DNA of 64,000 nucleotides from contig JAJFZO010000064.1 in the NCBI GenBank assembly GCA_021397835.1, positions 62,001 to 126,000 on the forward strand. The letters run 5' to 3'. Below, piece after piece: positions 1-12,646 of this stretch. Under the pieces are notes generated by a model. It did not search any database and was not told the origin of the DNA. It worked only from the letters and a program-made list of their open reading frames with translations. How positions within the stretch are numbered: the first letter of the stretch is position 1; each line of letters opens with the position of its first letter. Both the position numbers and the translations under genes were made by a program. Source of the DNA: Moringa oleifera (Eukaryota > Streptophyta > Magnoliopsida > Brassicales > Moringaceae).

Positions 1-337
1 GGATCATTTAAATAATTCTTATGGTTGTTTCTGGCATGCCCCATTCAGATCATTGCCATCAATTACCATGTCATAGTCAATGTGTGATATATGCATGATA
101 GAGTTAATCATATATGCTTCTCTTTCTTATTCCCTTGTCTTTACTTTTTCTTACCCTTTCTTGATTCCCGTTATGTTCTCTTGTAACGAACTTAAATTCA
201 ATGGAAAAACTTTGTATGTGCTTCCAATTATTGCTGTTAATCATTTACTATGGTAGAGCATGTTGTGTAAGACCAGATTGTTTTATTTGTTCCTCACTCA
301 TCAGTGATTTAGCTGACACTGGATATGTTATATTCAG
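1..337 (+). other. Last intron of the PAA1-like gene (partial)
   Basis: The window opens inside a gene. These bases are AT-rich, contain no supportable coding segment and end in an AG acceptor at 336-337, after which the PAA1 frame begins without a break. I read the stretch as intron sequence. Confidence 0.6.
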
Positions 338-583
338 GTTGGTCTTCCAGTAGCTGCAGGAATGTTACTGCCATTTTCTGGGACCATGCTGACTCCATCA
401 ATTGCTGGAGCCCTCATGGGTCTGAGTTCTATTGGGGTAATGGCAAATTCCTTACTCCTAAGATTCAGATTTTCCTCGAAACAGAAACAAATATATCAAG
501 ATTCTTCATCCAATGAAATTTCTCTTAAATCTGATGATTACTTGGACAAAAGAGGAAAAAAGGCACCCATATCCGGATGCTAG
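338..583 (+). CDS. PAA1: PAA1/HMA6-like P1B-type copper-transporting ATPase, C-terminal exon
   Basis: This is the last coding exon of a chloroplast-envelope Cu+-translocating P-type ATPase, which in plants supplies copper to stromal Cu/Zn superoxide dismutase and plastocyanin. The exon starts after the acceptor at 336-337 and encodes 81 residues to a TAG at 581-583. It opens with VGLPVAAGMLLPFSG, followed by TMLTPSIAGALMGLSSIGVM and NSLLLR. This is the last hydrophobic hairpin of the P1B family, with the conserved MxPSxAGxxMxxSS pattern. The TMLTPS and ALMG wording fits PAA1 better than PAA2, which has a different tail. After the membrane segment comes a basic soluble tail of about 35 residues, longer than in Arabidopsis. 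The catalytic DKTGT and CPC motifs lie upstream, outside the window. Function comes from homology; the family call is strong, PAA1 over other HMAs is likely. Confidence 0.85.
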   Translation, partial: VGLPVAAGMLLPFSGTMLTPSIAGALMGLSSIGVMANSLLLRFRFSSKQKQIYQDSSSNEISLKSDDYLDKRGKKAPISGC

Positions 584-1820
584 ATGGAAAGAGGCACAAT
601 AACAGGGGAAAAAAAAAACTATGGAAGTTATCTTCTTTTGCCAGTAGATGGAGAGGAATGGAAAAACGAAGAAGCCTGGACCTCTTTTTTTGCGACAGTG
701 CTTTTAGAAAAGTGAGATACCAAGATCAGGATTATCAGCCATAGACAATCTTCCATGTAGAGTTTTTAAGGAATGGGGGGGCTCGCCTCATCATTTTGTA
801 TTCTAAGATCAGGATTTGTCACATTTTGTATTCTCTAGGCATGGCGATTGTGCCTGATTATACTGCTTGTTCTTAACTGACAATCCCCTTTCGAAGAGGT
901 CTAATTGCTGTGAGTATTTTCTGAGTGATAGTTTACTGGGTGTAACCATACTTTTCTTTCTAGAAAATTAGAATAAAAGGTACAATGTTGCATCCATTAT
1001 CATCCATTACTGTTGCCCTTAATATTGTCTTGGTTCTAATCATCATATGGTGACTATGGTTTATCCAAAAAATTCATGATGTTTCTGAAATTAGCAGCAA
1101 TTCCATGTGCTTTAAACTTTGGAACAACATTAGCAGATCTTGAAATTAATCTAACCATTTGAACATAAATTCATGCAATTTTTATCTTAAAATATGCGTG
1201 ATGTCTAACTTTGATATTCATGTTCCTACTCATTTCAATTCTTGGTACATGTTATTTCAAAAATAATTTAAGTTTTATTGAACCATTTGAAATGCATAAT
1301 TGAGTAAATCCTCCCTTATCCATTGTACCGGAAAATTGAATGCTACATTTGCTCATTGCTTGAGAACTCGTTTCAACTAACCTTCTAGAACCTGTAGTAT
1401 AATTGGAACGGGCTACAGTGAATTGAAACTTTGAGAACTTGCTTGACCCAACTTGTAAATAACAAAAAGAAAAATGAATGTGAAGCCTTAAAGCTCGTTT
1501 GAAACGCAATTTGCTATAAGATGAATTCACTCTGCTCCTTGTTCTCCTACTACTTCAACATTGTAATTACAAAGGGAAAAAGAAAATCTGGCACAACATG
1601 GGAATGAATACAGGATTACAAAACTTCCTAATGAATAGATGAATCTATCATTTACAGATCCAAACGGGCAAGAGAGTCAGAGAATGATAGACCCGTGTAA
1701 TACATATATATAAATCAATGGAACTTTTCATGATAAGATCTTGAAGCGCAATTGCCAGCATCAGCCGTTCAGGATAAAGTGGCAGAACTCACTCTATACT
1801 TGTTGATAGAAAATCAATCA
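584..1820. other. Convergent 3' UTRs and intergenic spacer between PAA1 and KUP7
   Basis: There is no coding segment here. An AATAAA hexamer at 972-977 (+) is a candidate poly(A) signal for PAA1, and its reverse complement at 1274-1279 could serve KUP7 on the minus strand. The two genes point at each other, so their 3' ends lie within a few hundred bases. Small open frames in this stretch have no family resemblance. Confidence 0.55.
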
Positions 1821-4800
1821 TCAAACCATGTAAGTCATTCCAACCTGCATCAGATGCGAGTGAGGCACACTCAAGTTTGCAATCCCCCTTCTACAGTTCT
1901 TTCTCAGAAAAGCATAGAAATAATTAATTACCAACTTCTTAATAAACCAAGAATCCTTCCTGGCCCTTATATCTCCGTGACCAAGAAGATAAACAACCCC
2001 TGATTCTTTAGCTTTACGTATAAACGACAGTTCTCTCTCAAGACTCTGTTCTGCATCAGATGTTGCCTCTGCAGAGGATACTAGCTTTACCTCCTCAGAT
2101 GTGCTTGCTTCAGAAATTTCTTTCCTTGGTTCTCTGAACTCAGCTAGAAGAGGAACACCCAGTGAGTACACACTTCCATTTGGAGCTATGAGGACCCTTG
2201 AAGAAGAAGAATCACTGTCAGAATCTGTGTCTTCATCTCCGTCACTCTCTAATGATCGTTCCTGGGCTTCCCTACGAATAAACTTCTCAAGACTCTCAAT
2301 CAGCAGTTGCTCAAACGCTTGGTGATTTTCCTTCCGGACATCCTTGTAGCCATACCTGTTGAAGTTGTTACAATGAAACTGTAAGCCTGTTCAACAGCAA
2401 GAAAAACGGGATTGGGCAGCCCAAAGCTAGAACTCAGTTGCCATAGTACCTTGTTCTCACCCCATCCTTTGATTAACACTACCCAAAATCATCCTATTAG
2501 GGATGGGGCAGTGCAGGTCCCTGATTCTTGGGGCACCCTATCATTTCTACACAAAAATCCCCTCAAAAATTAGGGGGGCTAGAACATTTTCTAATGCTAG
2601 GGAACTCCTACCAAGAATAATTCAAATACTTGGCAATTCATGCAAGACAAAACACCTATCTGGTTTATATTATGTCGCACTCCCACATCAGTTACATTAT
2701 AACTCCCAGCTTGCGTAATTGAGCATTCAAGGAGAGGGGGAGAAAAAGAGAGCAAATAAGTTAAAAAAGAAAATGCATGTTACCTGGCAATGCAACGAAA
2801 TATGTGGTAGCTTTTGAGGCAGACTCGCCTGAAAAGGAACCTTTCATTCTGAGGCACTACGGGAACTGGAACATACTTTATACACACAAATATGATCATG
2901 GAATGGATTGCAGGAAGAGTGGTCAGAAAATGGCCAAATATTGCTGGTACCCCCTTCACCAGCTCATTGTAAAGCAAACCAATGCCAGGAGCTCTTATTG
3001 TCCCAAGATTGCAACCCAATTCTCGCATTAAATCCATTGACAGCTTTTGCTTGACTTCAGTCTCATACTTAAGCTTGCTTCCGTAATTCCAAACAGACAT
3101 TATGAAAAACATTATTGCAGCAAAAACTAATATTATCCAACTTCCGTCCCCCACAGATGATAAAACTGATGAGAAAAAAGTAAATTCCATTCCCAGGAAA
3201 ATAAATGCAAAACTAAGAACAATTATGATGTTTATCTGCCATATAAGAAGCATAACCAGTGTCACTAAAACCGTCGTCATCATCATCACTCCTAGCTCTG
3301 CGATGCCTGGGGGAAAAAACAAAATCAGAAAGAGCAAAGCTCACACAAGCAACAGTAATAAAGGCATCACATCAAGTCATTGGAAGAGAAAAAACTTGAC
3401 TGATTCCAATTTCATGTATATGTTACTAATGGTACATAACAAAGACTAGCCAGCTGAGCTAAGGTTAATAGCATAAAATCTATATAACATGGAAAAAACA
3501 AAAAGACACAAAGTTAGAGGTACAAAGAATCATAGAATCCTATGTTATTAGTCCATTAAGATATGTTCCTCAGTTCTGTAATCAACTTTCCCTTGTTGTC
3601 ACGGAAGATAACTTTTATGCAAAGTTTAAGGTTACCGAGTAGGGAATTAGATCATCTCCAACTGCTATAAGATCCGCCTCATCCAATGACAAGATCATGG
3701 TGTGAAGACCAAATTTTCTCGACACTAGTTTTTTCCTCAATAAATCATTTCTTTTCCATAGGAATAGTTGTGACCGGAAAGGGGGAAAGAAAAGAAAGAT
3801 ACATATAAATAGTGATTGCAGTAAGATTTTCTTGAACAGCAAAACAGTAGCTTCTATCAAGCATGCAGTCAGGTCAGAGCGCCTCAATAAGATATTCACA
3901 GACAACTGTAACTGATTAAACTCTTAAAACTGAGTTTATTGTATCAGAACCAATAGAAAGCCATGGTGAACACAAGAAAGAAAAGAAACTTCTGCATTGT
4001 TTTTTACGAGACTCAGCTTAGTGAAGAGCAGCAAAATCAACAAGAAGAGCCAAGCACGAAGCTCGATGCACGTGTCAGCAACACAATAATTTAGGCGTTC
4101 TTCAGAGAAACTAAATAGTATAACAGGCATAACATTGATTAAAACGAAGTGAGGATAACCATGACATAAAGTGATCACAGTTTTCTACAAAGCATTTAAA
4201 ATTTAAAAAAAAAAACCACAAAACAAAAGTGAGATATTTCTGGCTCCTGTATGCATATCCAGAAAAGTGAACAGGTTGATAATTTTGTAAAGAAGAGTCC
4301 CACTTTGATTTTGTACCAACTTTACTCTGGAAATTGAATTAGACCTGGATTATCATAAGAAACAAAACTGCAGAGGCCAAGTGGAAAGATTTTCTTGATG
4401 TAGGAGTTTACAACAAACTATATTGAGGCACAATGTTAAATATGAATCAACAGCAAACAGGCAAAAAGGAAGGCCTAATATATATCCATAACATGGCATA
4501 TTGTTATCGAGCAATGAGTAAAGTTTGTGTCACCTAAATCCCAAACATAACACTTGCACATCATGAGAAGAGCCTCTTCATATCATACAAAAATTTAAAT
4601 AACTTCAATGTAAATGGCAGATTTACAAAAAAGAAAAAAGGATGCCAAACCAGTCAGACCATGAAAACAGAAAAACTGAAGGAATATATCTTACCATATG
4701 CATTACCAATCTCATTGATGCTTGGGATAGTGCAGACAAAGATCAGACAAACCACTAGCAGAAACCAGTTAATGACAGGTATATAAATCTGACCCATGAA

Positions 4801-7800
4801 CTTTCGGGAGGTGTGAATAATTTTTAGACGAGGGAAACAACCAAGTGCTGTTGACTGTTTTATACATGAAAACGTGGCTGTTGTCATTGCACGACTGGCA
4901 ATCAGAGCAGCAATGTTAGCAATAAGAAAGACTGGCCAGAAAACAGCAGCTGCAAAAAGAGCATAATGAATCAACAATTAAGTTTTCTATAAAGAAAACT
5001 GTGATTGACATGTTTAGTTCAAGTCATAAAAAGTATTAAGGAACTGTCATAATGGGCATCCGTCAAATCAGAAGAGAGTAAACTGAAAGAATTGCATCAC
5101 CTAAACCTTACTGATTAATAAAGATAGAACATAAATCTTACTTGGAACAGAAGAAAAGAAAATTTGCTCAACGTCATTATGATTATCCACAAGGTATGCA
5201 GCTTGACCCAAATAACCCAACAAAAGGCAGGGCAATACGAGAAACACAAATGTAAGCTGCAGACAACCACTACCAATTAAATCAAAATTGTAGACAATTA
5301 GAACACCATGTAATAGATGGAGAAGAGAATTAACAGGTTTGGCAATAGCTATTCCATTCCTTCTTTACCTGAACTGATCGCACAGAGAAGTAGCAAAGAT
5401 CTGCAAACATTGCCTCTGAACCTGAAACACAATCCATCATCAGCTAAGACTCAGCAATAGTTCTTTTTTCCCCTCTTTTGTGTGTGCATGAGTAAACTCT
5501 TTATTATTCAGTATTTCAATCCATCTATTTTCATAGTTCTTGCAAAATATCAGTGCTCACAGTTCATTAAGCCCAATGGTCTTCCTACAGTAGATGGATT
5601 GCACAGACTTGCTTTCAAACAAACCAACATCTCAACACTGAAAAATCTACAACTAAACTAAACGTGTTAAAGCTGCAAGCACGAATTTTTTATTTGACAA
5701 TTGAAGACGCTTAAGTTTGAAATAAAAAGGATGCAGTCTTGTCCCTCCATGAGATAAACTTTATGATAACACTGCATAGGCATTTATAGTTCAGCAGTTT
5801 CTAGGGAATTATGATAAAGGAAATGCAAATAAATGTTGCTGTTCTGCATGCCAAACAAGGATTTTCGAGCCCTGCATCCTTGTCTCCAACATGTCAAGCA
5901 TACAAGCTCTGTTTTCTTTTTCAAAGTTCACAATATATTACCCCAGCAAATCATTCACAAAGATTCTAAAGGTAAGATGACTTGAAAGGATCTCCATTGA
6001 TTTAAAGATAACAGCCACCAAAAGGAGGAAAAAAGAGAGAGAAATAGAGAAAAGAAAAGAAAAGAAAACGGAAAAAAGTTCAACTAGATAGTAGTCAGCA
6101 AAACATGAATGATACTCGTACTACAACAATAATAAATGAGATTTTCTCACACGATTTAATCGCAGAAAAGGTAATGTTGAATAATATGGGTCTCTCTAAG
6201 CATAAATAAATAAATAACACATGGAGAATCGCCAGCAAGACAGTAATGAATGGTGTTGCTAGCTTACAATGAAAATTTCATGTCCTTTCATATTCAAGTT
6301 GTAATGGAATGCAAGATCCTTGGTTTCTTATATTTTCCTCCAAGAGACTCATCTATATACACGAATAATTAGACTGATATTTTTTATTTTTTGGTTCGTT
6401 TTCATTTCTATAGGTTGCGCGTATTCCTACTTTACTCTTCAAGCATAAGAAGTATTGAAGTTCATAAACCTCAACACCCCAGGTAAGCAATTACAAGACA
6501 GAAGCCTGCAGAAGAACATCCAAACAGATGTAAAACTATTCAGCTATAATAAGTTCTGTTATCCAAAAATTGTATCTAGACACTTGAGATTAACTGCTTG
6601 CATCCACACACTAGTAAGATATTCTTAACAGAAATCACCTAAAGCTAAATAACACATACATCTTATGATAGTGCAAAGTATTTTGCCAAGAACTAACAAG
6701 TCATCAAAATTCATAAATACTTTCACCCATCAATGGCCCTAAGAGCAAACAATTAACAAAACACAGCAGCATCCACATTTCTAGATATGACCACCAGTAG
6801 ACATCCAAGAACCTTAATCCATTTAAATGTCCATTGACCGGTAAGCTATTGAATCCTAGAGAAACAAAGAAAACAGATAAAGAAATTAAGGAAGAAATAA
6901 AGTGAGATCTACTACCTAAATCTCTTATAAACAAAAAAAAAAAAACAATCTAGATCAATGTATGAAATGTCCATAAAGAAAGACAAAAGATGCACTCCTC
7001 AAAGAAGATATTCCAAACTCATATATTTACCTGTTGCACATAGCAGACAACCCCCAAGGGCATACCAAGCATTCACTGAGTTCCGCTTGAAGAAAAAATA
7101 GATATGAACAGGATTGAATGCTCTCAAAACACTGCTGTCATATTTAACAAGGTTGAATATTCCAATGCCTGCAAGAGAACAGAACCACACAAATAATGCA
7201 GGTCCTACAGCAAGTCCCACTTTACTTGTCCCATACTTCTGTACGCTGAACAAAATTATGAGAAAGGCGACTGAAATCATCACCACTTGATCTGCAAATA
7301 AGAAACGGAGAAGACAATTCAGTAATATGGCTAACCTCTCTCAACTTAAGCGTTGAAAATAATATAGTAATTAATGAGGCATTCCACACCAGCATATCCA
7401 CATTTCAAACATGAAATGAACAATGCATGATTTAATCCAAACTATCTGATCAAAATAAAATGTCTTAGTCCAAATAAGTTACCAAAATCTTTTTGTGGTT
7501 AAAAGAATATGATTAGTTTACTGTTAAGAATGGGGCCTTGTGTGACCAATATCTGAAAAGCCATTAGAAAGGGGTGAGAGGAGTTTCAAACATGGGTGGG
7601 TGTTAAGCTTGGTAGGGGGACTACTATCAAGTTTTGGAATGTTACATGGCATGGGAAGAGATCTCTTAAGGCATCTTATATGTCCTCATTCCGTTTTAAC
7701 TTCTAATAAGGAAATGCTCAAAAGATTTGGAAAAAAAAAATTCTAATAAGGAGACTTGGGTGAGTGATTATATGATACTACTTAACAATGGGGTGTCCTA

Positions 7801-10800
7801 GTTAAGGGATGTCAGGAGAGAAGCAAGACTGAGAGGTGACAGTTTTGGCAATTTTACAAGCAGATTTATGCAGCTAGAGCAAAAACTAAGAGGGAGGACA
7901 CATTTATCTAGTCAAGGGATCGGGACAAGAAGTTTTCTGTCAAATAGCTCTTCAAGAAGATTGATAATTTGCAACAACAAAGGGAAGCATAGTGGTTCCC
8001 GTGGAGACTAGGGGCGCCACCTAATGTCACCTTCATTGCTTGGGAAGCCATATAGGAAAAACCATTAATGATTGATAATTTACAAAAGAGGTACAAAGTT
8101 ATGGAGTAGATGTTATCTATGCAAGGAGCAAGAGAGTTGATTACTCACATTCTTCTTTGTTGCAAATGGACTAGATAGGTTTAAGTAAGCATATTGACCA
8201 TTTTGGGATATCAATAGGTGGTCTTAAGTTCAGTGGCTAGAATGTTGGTTACATGGGCTGATTTTAGAGGCAAAAAGCATAAGAGGAAACTTATCTATAT
8301 GATTCCATTGCTAATCTTTTAGATGATATGGAGAGAGGAATTTGAGGGCTTTTGAGGGGACGGGGACCCCATCATTGGTCCGTAAAGATAGATGAATTGA
8401 AGTTCTGAAGTCATGGGTTACAAAGAAATATTTTGTAAATGAGGAGGATTATGCAGACTTTTTAGAAATTCTATCCTCTTAAAAACTAATTATACATGTA
8501 AATATGAGGCACCCACTCTGGTGCCATGTATATATAATATAAATATCTATTTCTAATAAGAAAAAAGAATATGATTAGTTCACAAAGCACGTAAAAAGGT
8601 CTTTTCAACATGTTTTGCAATCATTACATTCAATACACAATCCAAACAAGATCACATAAGAAATGCAATTAAATCGACTTTTAACATTAACATACTTGAA
8701 ATTCTGACAACTGTTCTCGGAGCCAACTAAAAGTGAGGCTCATTCTAGACCAAGTTTATGGGCCAGTTTCTTTGATTAAGAAGCTTTCATGTCAAAGCTG
8801 TCCATCAGCCAAGCTTAAGCACACAGCCAGCCATGACAAAGATTTTCAAAACCAAAACAGCCACCAATTTCAGATAACCCTGCATCTATTAACAAGCTTA
8901 GACCCTAAAATATAAACACATCTTAAAGGTTTAGCCATGTATTGCAAATCTGAAATGAGTGAACTTTTCTATTATGCTGATATCAAATAAATTTTCTATA
9001 TTTATTAGGTATATGAAAAAAAAATCATTAGATAGAAATATTGAACTATGCCAACATGACAGTTGTACTGTCTGCCACATAGTTACCAAGATGCATATAT
9101 CCACCTTCCAACCGCAATTCAGATTCTAAATCCCAATTTGTGCTTCATTTGCACATCAAGTTCCAAAATTTGGTAATCCCAAATTGCTCGATAACACGAA
9201 GGGTTTTTGAGCTTTAAACATTTTTAAACTGACCACAATCTCTAAACGCCCAAACAGAGGAAGAGTATAGCTCATAAGTTATTTTAAAACTTAATATTGT
9301 TGAAACTACGATATCGACTTTATTGGTTGTCAAAACTCATCTATCTTATTGACTAATACTTTTTTTTTATAGAACATATGTCTTACTGACTAATACTGGA
9401 CACAACCTTTTAACGAATGTGCTTACACATTAGAAACCAATTAAATTTACTCTATTATGTGGCTTACCTTGAGTGTAAATACCATGTTTGCCATCCCATA
9501 ACCATGAAATCACAGCAGACTAAGTATTTTCTAGTTATGGTCTCCCATTTCATGCATGTAGCCACAGCATATTGAGTCTTTCCTAATCATGGTCTCCCAT
9601 TCATGCCAGTCACAATTCAGTGTCCAAATGAACTAGAACTATAAAAATTAGAGCCACCTTCAGGAATATATGGTACGTCTAACCCTTTCAATAATCAGGT
9701 TGGTCAACCATGGCAACCTGCCATGCAATACTTATTGAGTTATGCATATAAATATCTGTTATTAATGGGCACAACATGGCTTACATCATACCTCACTATT
9801 ATAGCAGACAGTTAACCCACCTTGATAAGCCTGCAGACAGTGGATTTGTTGATAATACTATTTAATTATTCTGTATTTGATTGTGATCTGATGTTAAGGG
9901 AATTTGGTTCCAACATAATATAAATGAATTTTATAGTTTACCTTGCATAAAATTAATGGAACAATAAGCAATTGCATAATCTGCTAGAATATGAACATTT
10001 TATAAGTCTACGAGGATGCATCAAAATCCTAAACCATGTATTGAAGTGATGGCCCTTAAATCCAGACACGACCACCACACAACCATTCTAACAGTACCAT
10101 AAAACGTCTCTTTTCTCCCAAATGAGATTCCAATGAATACACCGTCTAAACCCCAACTCTTAAGACTATCAATATCAAAGGAGATTGTATATACAGTCAA
10201 AATTAATAACTGACAGAACAAATAAAGAATGCAGGGCCAAACAAATACAGAATGCAGGGCCAAACAATTGCAGAGACATATCCAAACAAAGAAAGAGATC
10301 AAGCAAGTCTTCTAGAACCACATCAGTTCTATGCAGCCTAAAGGCCAATCAAATCCAGATTTTATCCTCAACAACTGGTTTTCGCCAATATATCAGGGGA
10401 AAAAATGACTATTCCATTAAGTCATTTCAAAATCATCATGCTAACCTAATTAAACTGCAACCTGACATGTCCCACACTAAATGCCTTCATCAGCACAAGT
10501 TCCCAATTTCCATTAGCCACCACTTCTACCAGTAAGTGCTTTCTACACTGCAGAATATGAAGAGACGTTCCATTGCAAGCAATTATCTAACAATCTCTAT
10601 AAGGTTACTACTAAGCAGACCCTGCTAGCCTCTCTATTTCATTGGATATATAAAAAATTATAACTAAAACTTCAGGCATCAGCCCAAAAAGTGAAGCATC
10701 TTCTCAGAAAATGGACTAAGAGAACTTAAGAATTTTAGTAAGAAAGCTTTCAAAAGTTACGCACATTTTGTTTCACGCCGTTGTGATCAACATATGAACA

Positions 10801-12597
10801 GCATAGATGCCTAGGGGAATGAATGTACTGTACTGGTTATTCAAGATTGAATGAACAGTTCGCTGCCAAGTGCCCATAATTTAATCCCACTGTTTGGTGG
10901 CAATCACTTGTCAGTTTTGTGCTTTCAGATGTATAATTATACATCAAATAACAAGGAAACTAAACATTCAAAGAGAAAAAGATCTATAAAACTATAATGT
11001 TAGAGAAGTCAATAAATATCATATTACATTACCTTGTTTAATTGCATCTACTCCAACCTTTAGACCACCAACAGCCGACATTACTGCATTAAGAGAAACA
11101 AATACATATAATAACCACACGGAAAAGGCACCAAACTTACAGATAACTAAGAAAAGTCACTCTTCACCATCAAAAAATTGTTTACATAAAATGTGGACTT
11201 AAAAGAGAATAACTTTATTTAAATCATGGTTAAGATTACTAGAAAGCAATTAAAAGCATGAAGAATATCAGCTAATGAAAACCTGACATTGCCGGCGTAA
11301 CAACCCCATCAGCGATCACCATAGAAGTGCCAGCAAGCACCAGCATCAAAAGAATCTTTTTCAAGGTCAATGAAGTCTCAAGCCTCTCCTTTATTTTGAG
11401 TGATCTTTCAAGTTCAGGTGATGGCACCTTTAACCTAAAGCTCGATATGCGGGCATCTGATGGAAGTTGATTCGGGAGAAGACTAACTTTGGCATGCCGG
11501 CAAATCAACGAGTACAAGGCAAATGTACCACCTGCAATGTTCAAACGAGAAAATACATTTAGCTCCACACTAAATGTGCTCCATAGCAACACATGAACAT
11601 GCATGAACATGTGTGCGCATGTAAAAGCTTATAAATTAGGATAGCAGCTAGCATACCTTCACCATCATCATTGGCCCATAAAACAACAAGTACATATTTA
11701 ACAAGTGGGATCAAGATTAAGGTATATAGGACTAGTGACAACGCTCCGATAACATCTTCTCTTCCATTAATAGGTGCTTTGCTGAACATCACATTGAAGG
11801 TATATAATGGACTTGTTCCAACATCACCAAAGACAACCCCAAGTGTCTGGAAAGCAAGTATAACTCTCCTTCCGATGCTGAAATCCTGCAGTCGAATTTA
11901 CACAGGTAAAACAACAATCCTGCAGTGGAATTTACAAAAATAAGACAACAGCTTCTTATCCTTCTACTAGTTGGCTATGCCAAAATTTAGAGACCATAAC
12001 AAATACATTAATATTCCCTTGCTATGTACCTTGTCCAGAGGACCCATAACGAGAGAACACAGAGAAAACAAACAAGCAGAGAACGAAAAGCAAATAAAAG
12101 TTCAAAGTTTAACCAATGTATTAAATCCCTCAACAGTATTCACAGAACAATTTAAAAAGGTTCTGATCAATTGCAACGTATCAGAATAAAGACATCCCTT
12201 AACCTAATAATACAAGAAGTAACCACCAGGAGAGCTTTACATATTCCCCCTATGCATTTCCAGCATTTAAACACCACCAAAACATTATGTTTAGAAGTTA
12301 TTCTGTTTTAGATACAGCGGCATCAGTCTTAACACATCAGAGCAAATGCCAGGATGGGCATAAATAGCCAATTACTTACTCCAATCTTCTCCTCCAACCA
12401 CTCAAATCAAAATTATATCGAAAACCTTCCAACCAAAAAGGACAAGAAAATGGAAAAAATTCAAAATAAGAGAAATCCATAACCACTGAAATCAAGCACT
12501 TTCATTTCATCCTGAAATCCACTAGTCGACAAGATAAATTGCTAGCAAGGGCATGACTGATGCAAACTACACAGTAATAATATATCTGTGTTTATGC

Positions 12598-12646
<49 letters not shown>

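Noticed and set aside
3102..3449. 115-residue plus-strand frame across KUP7 exon 9
   Set aside because: It is antisense to a conserved KUP7 exon and extends into the intron; no independent support.
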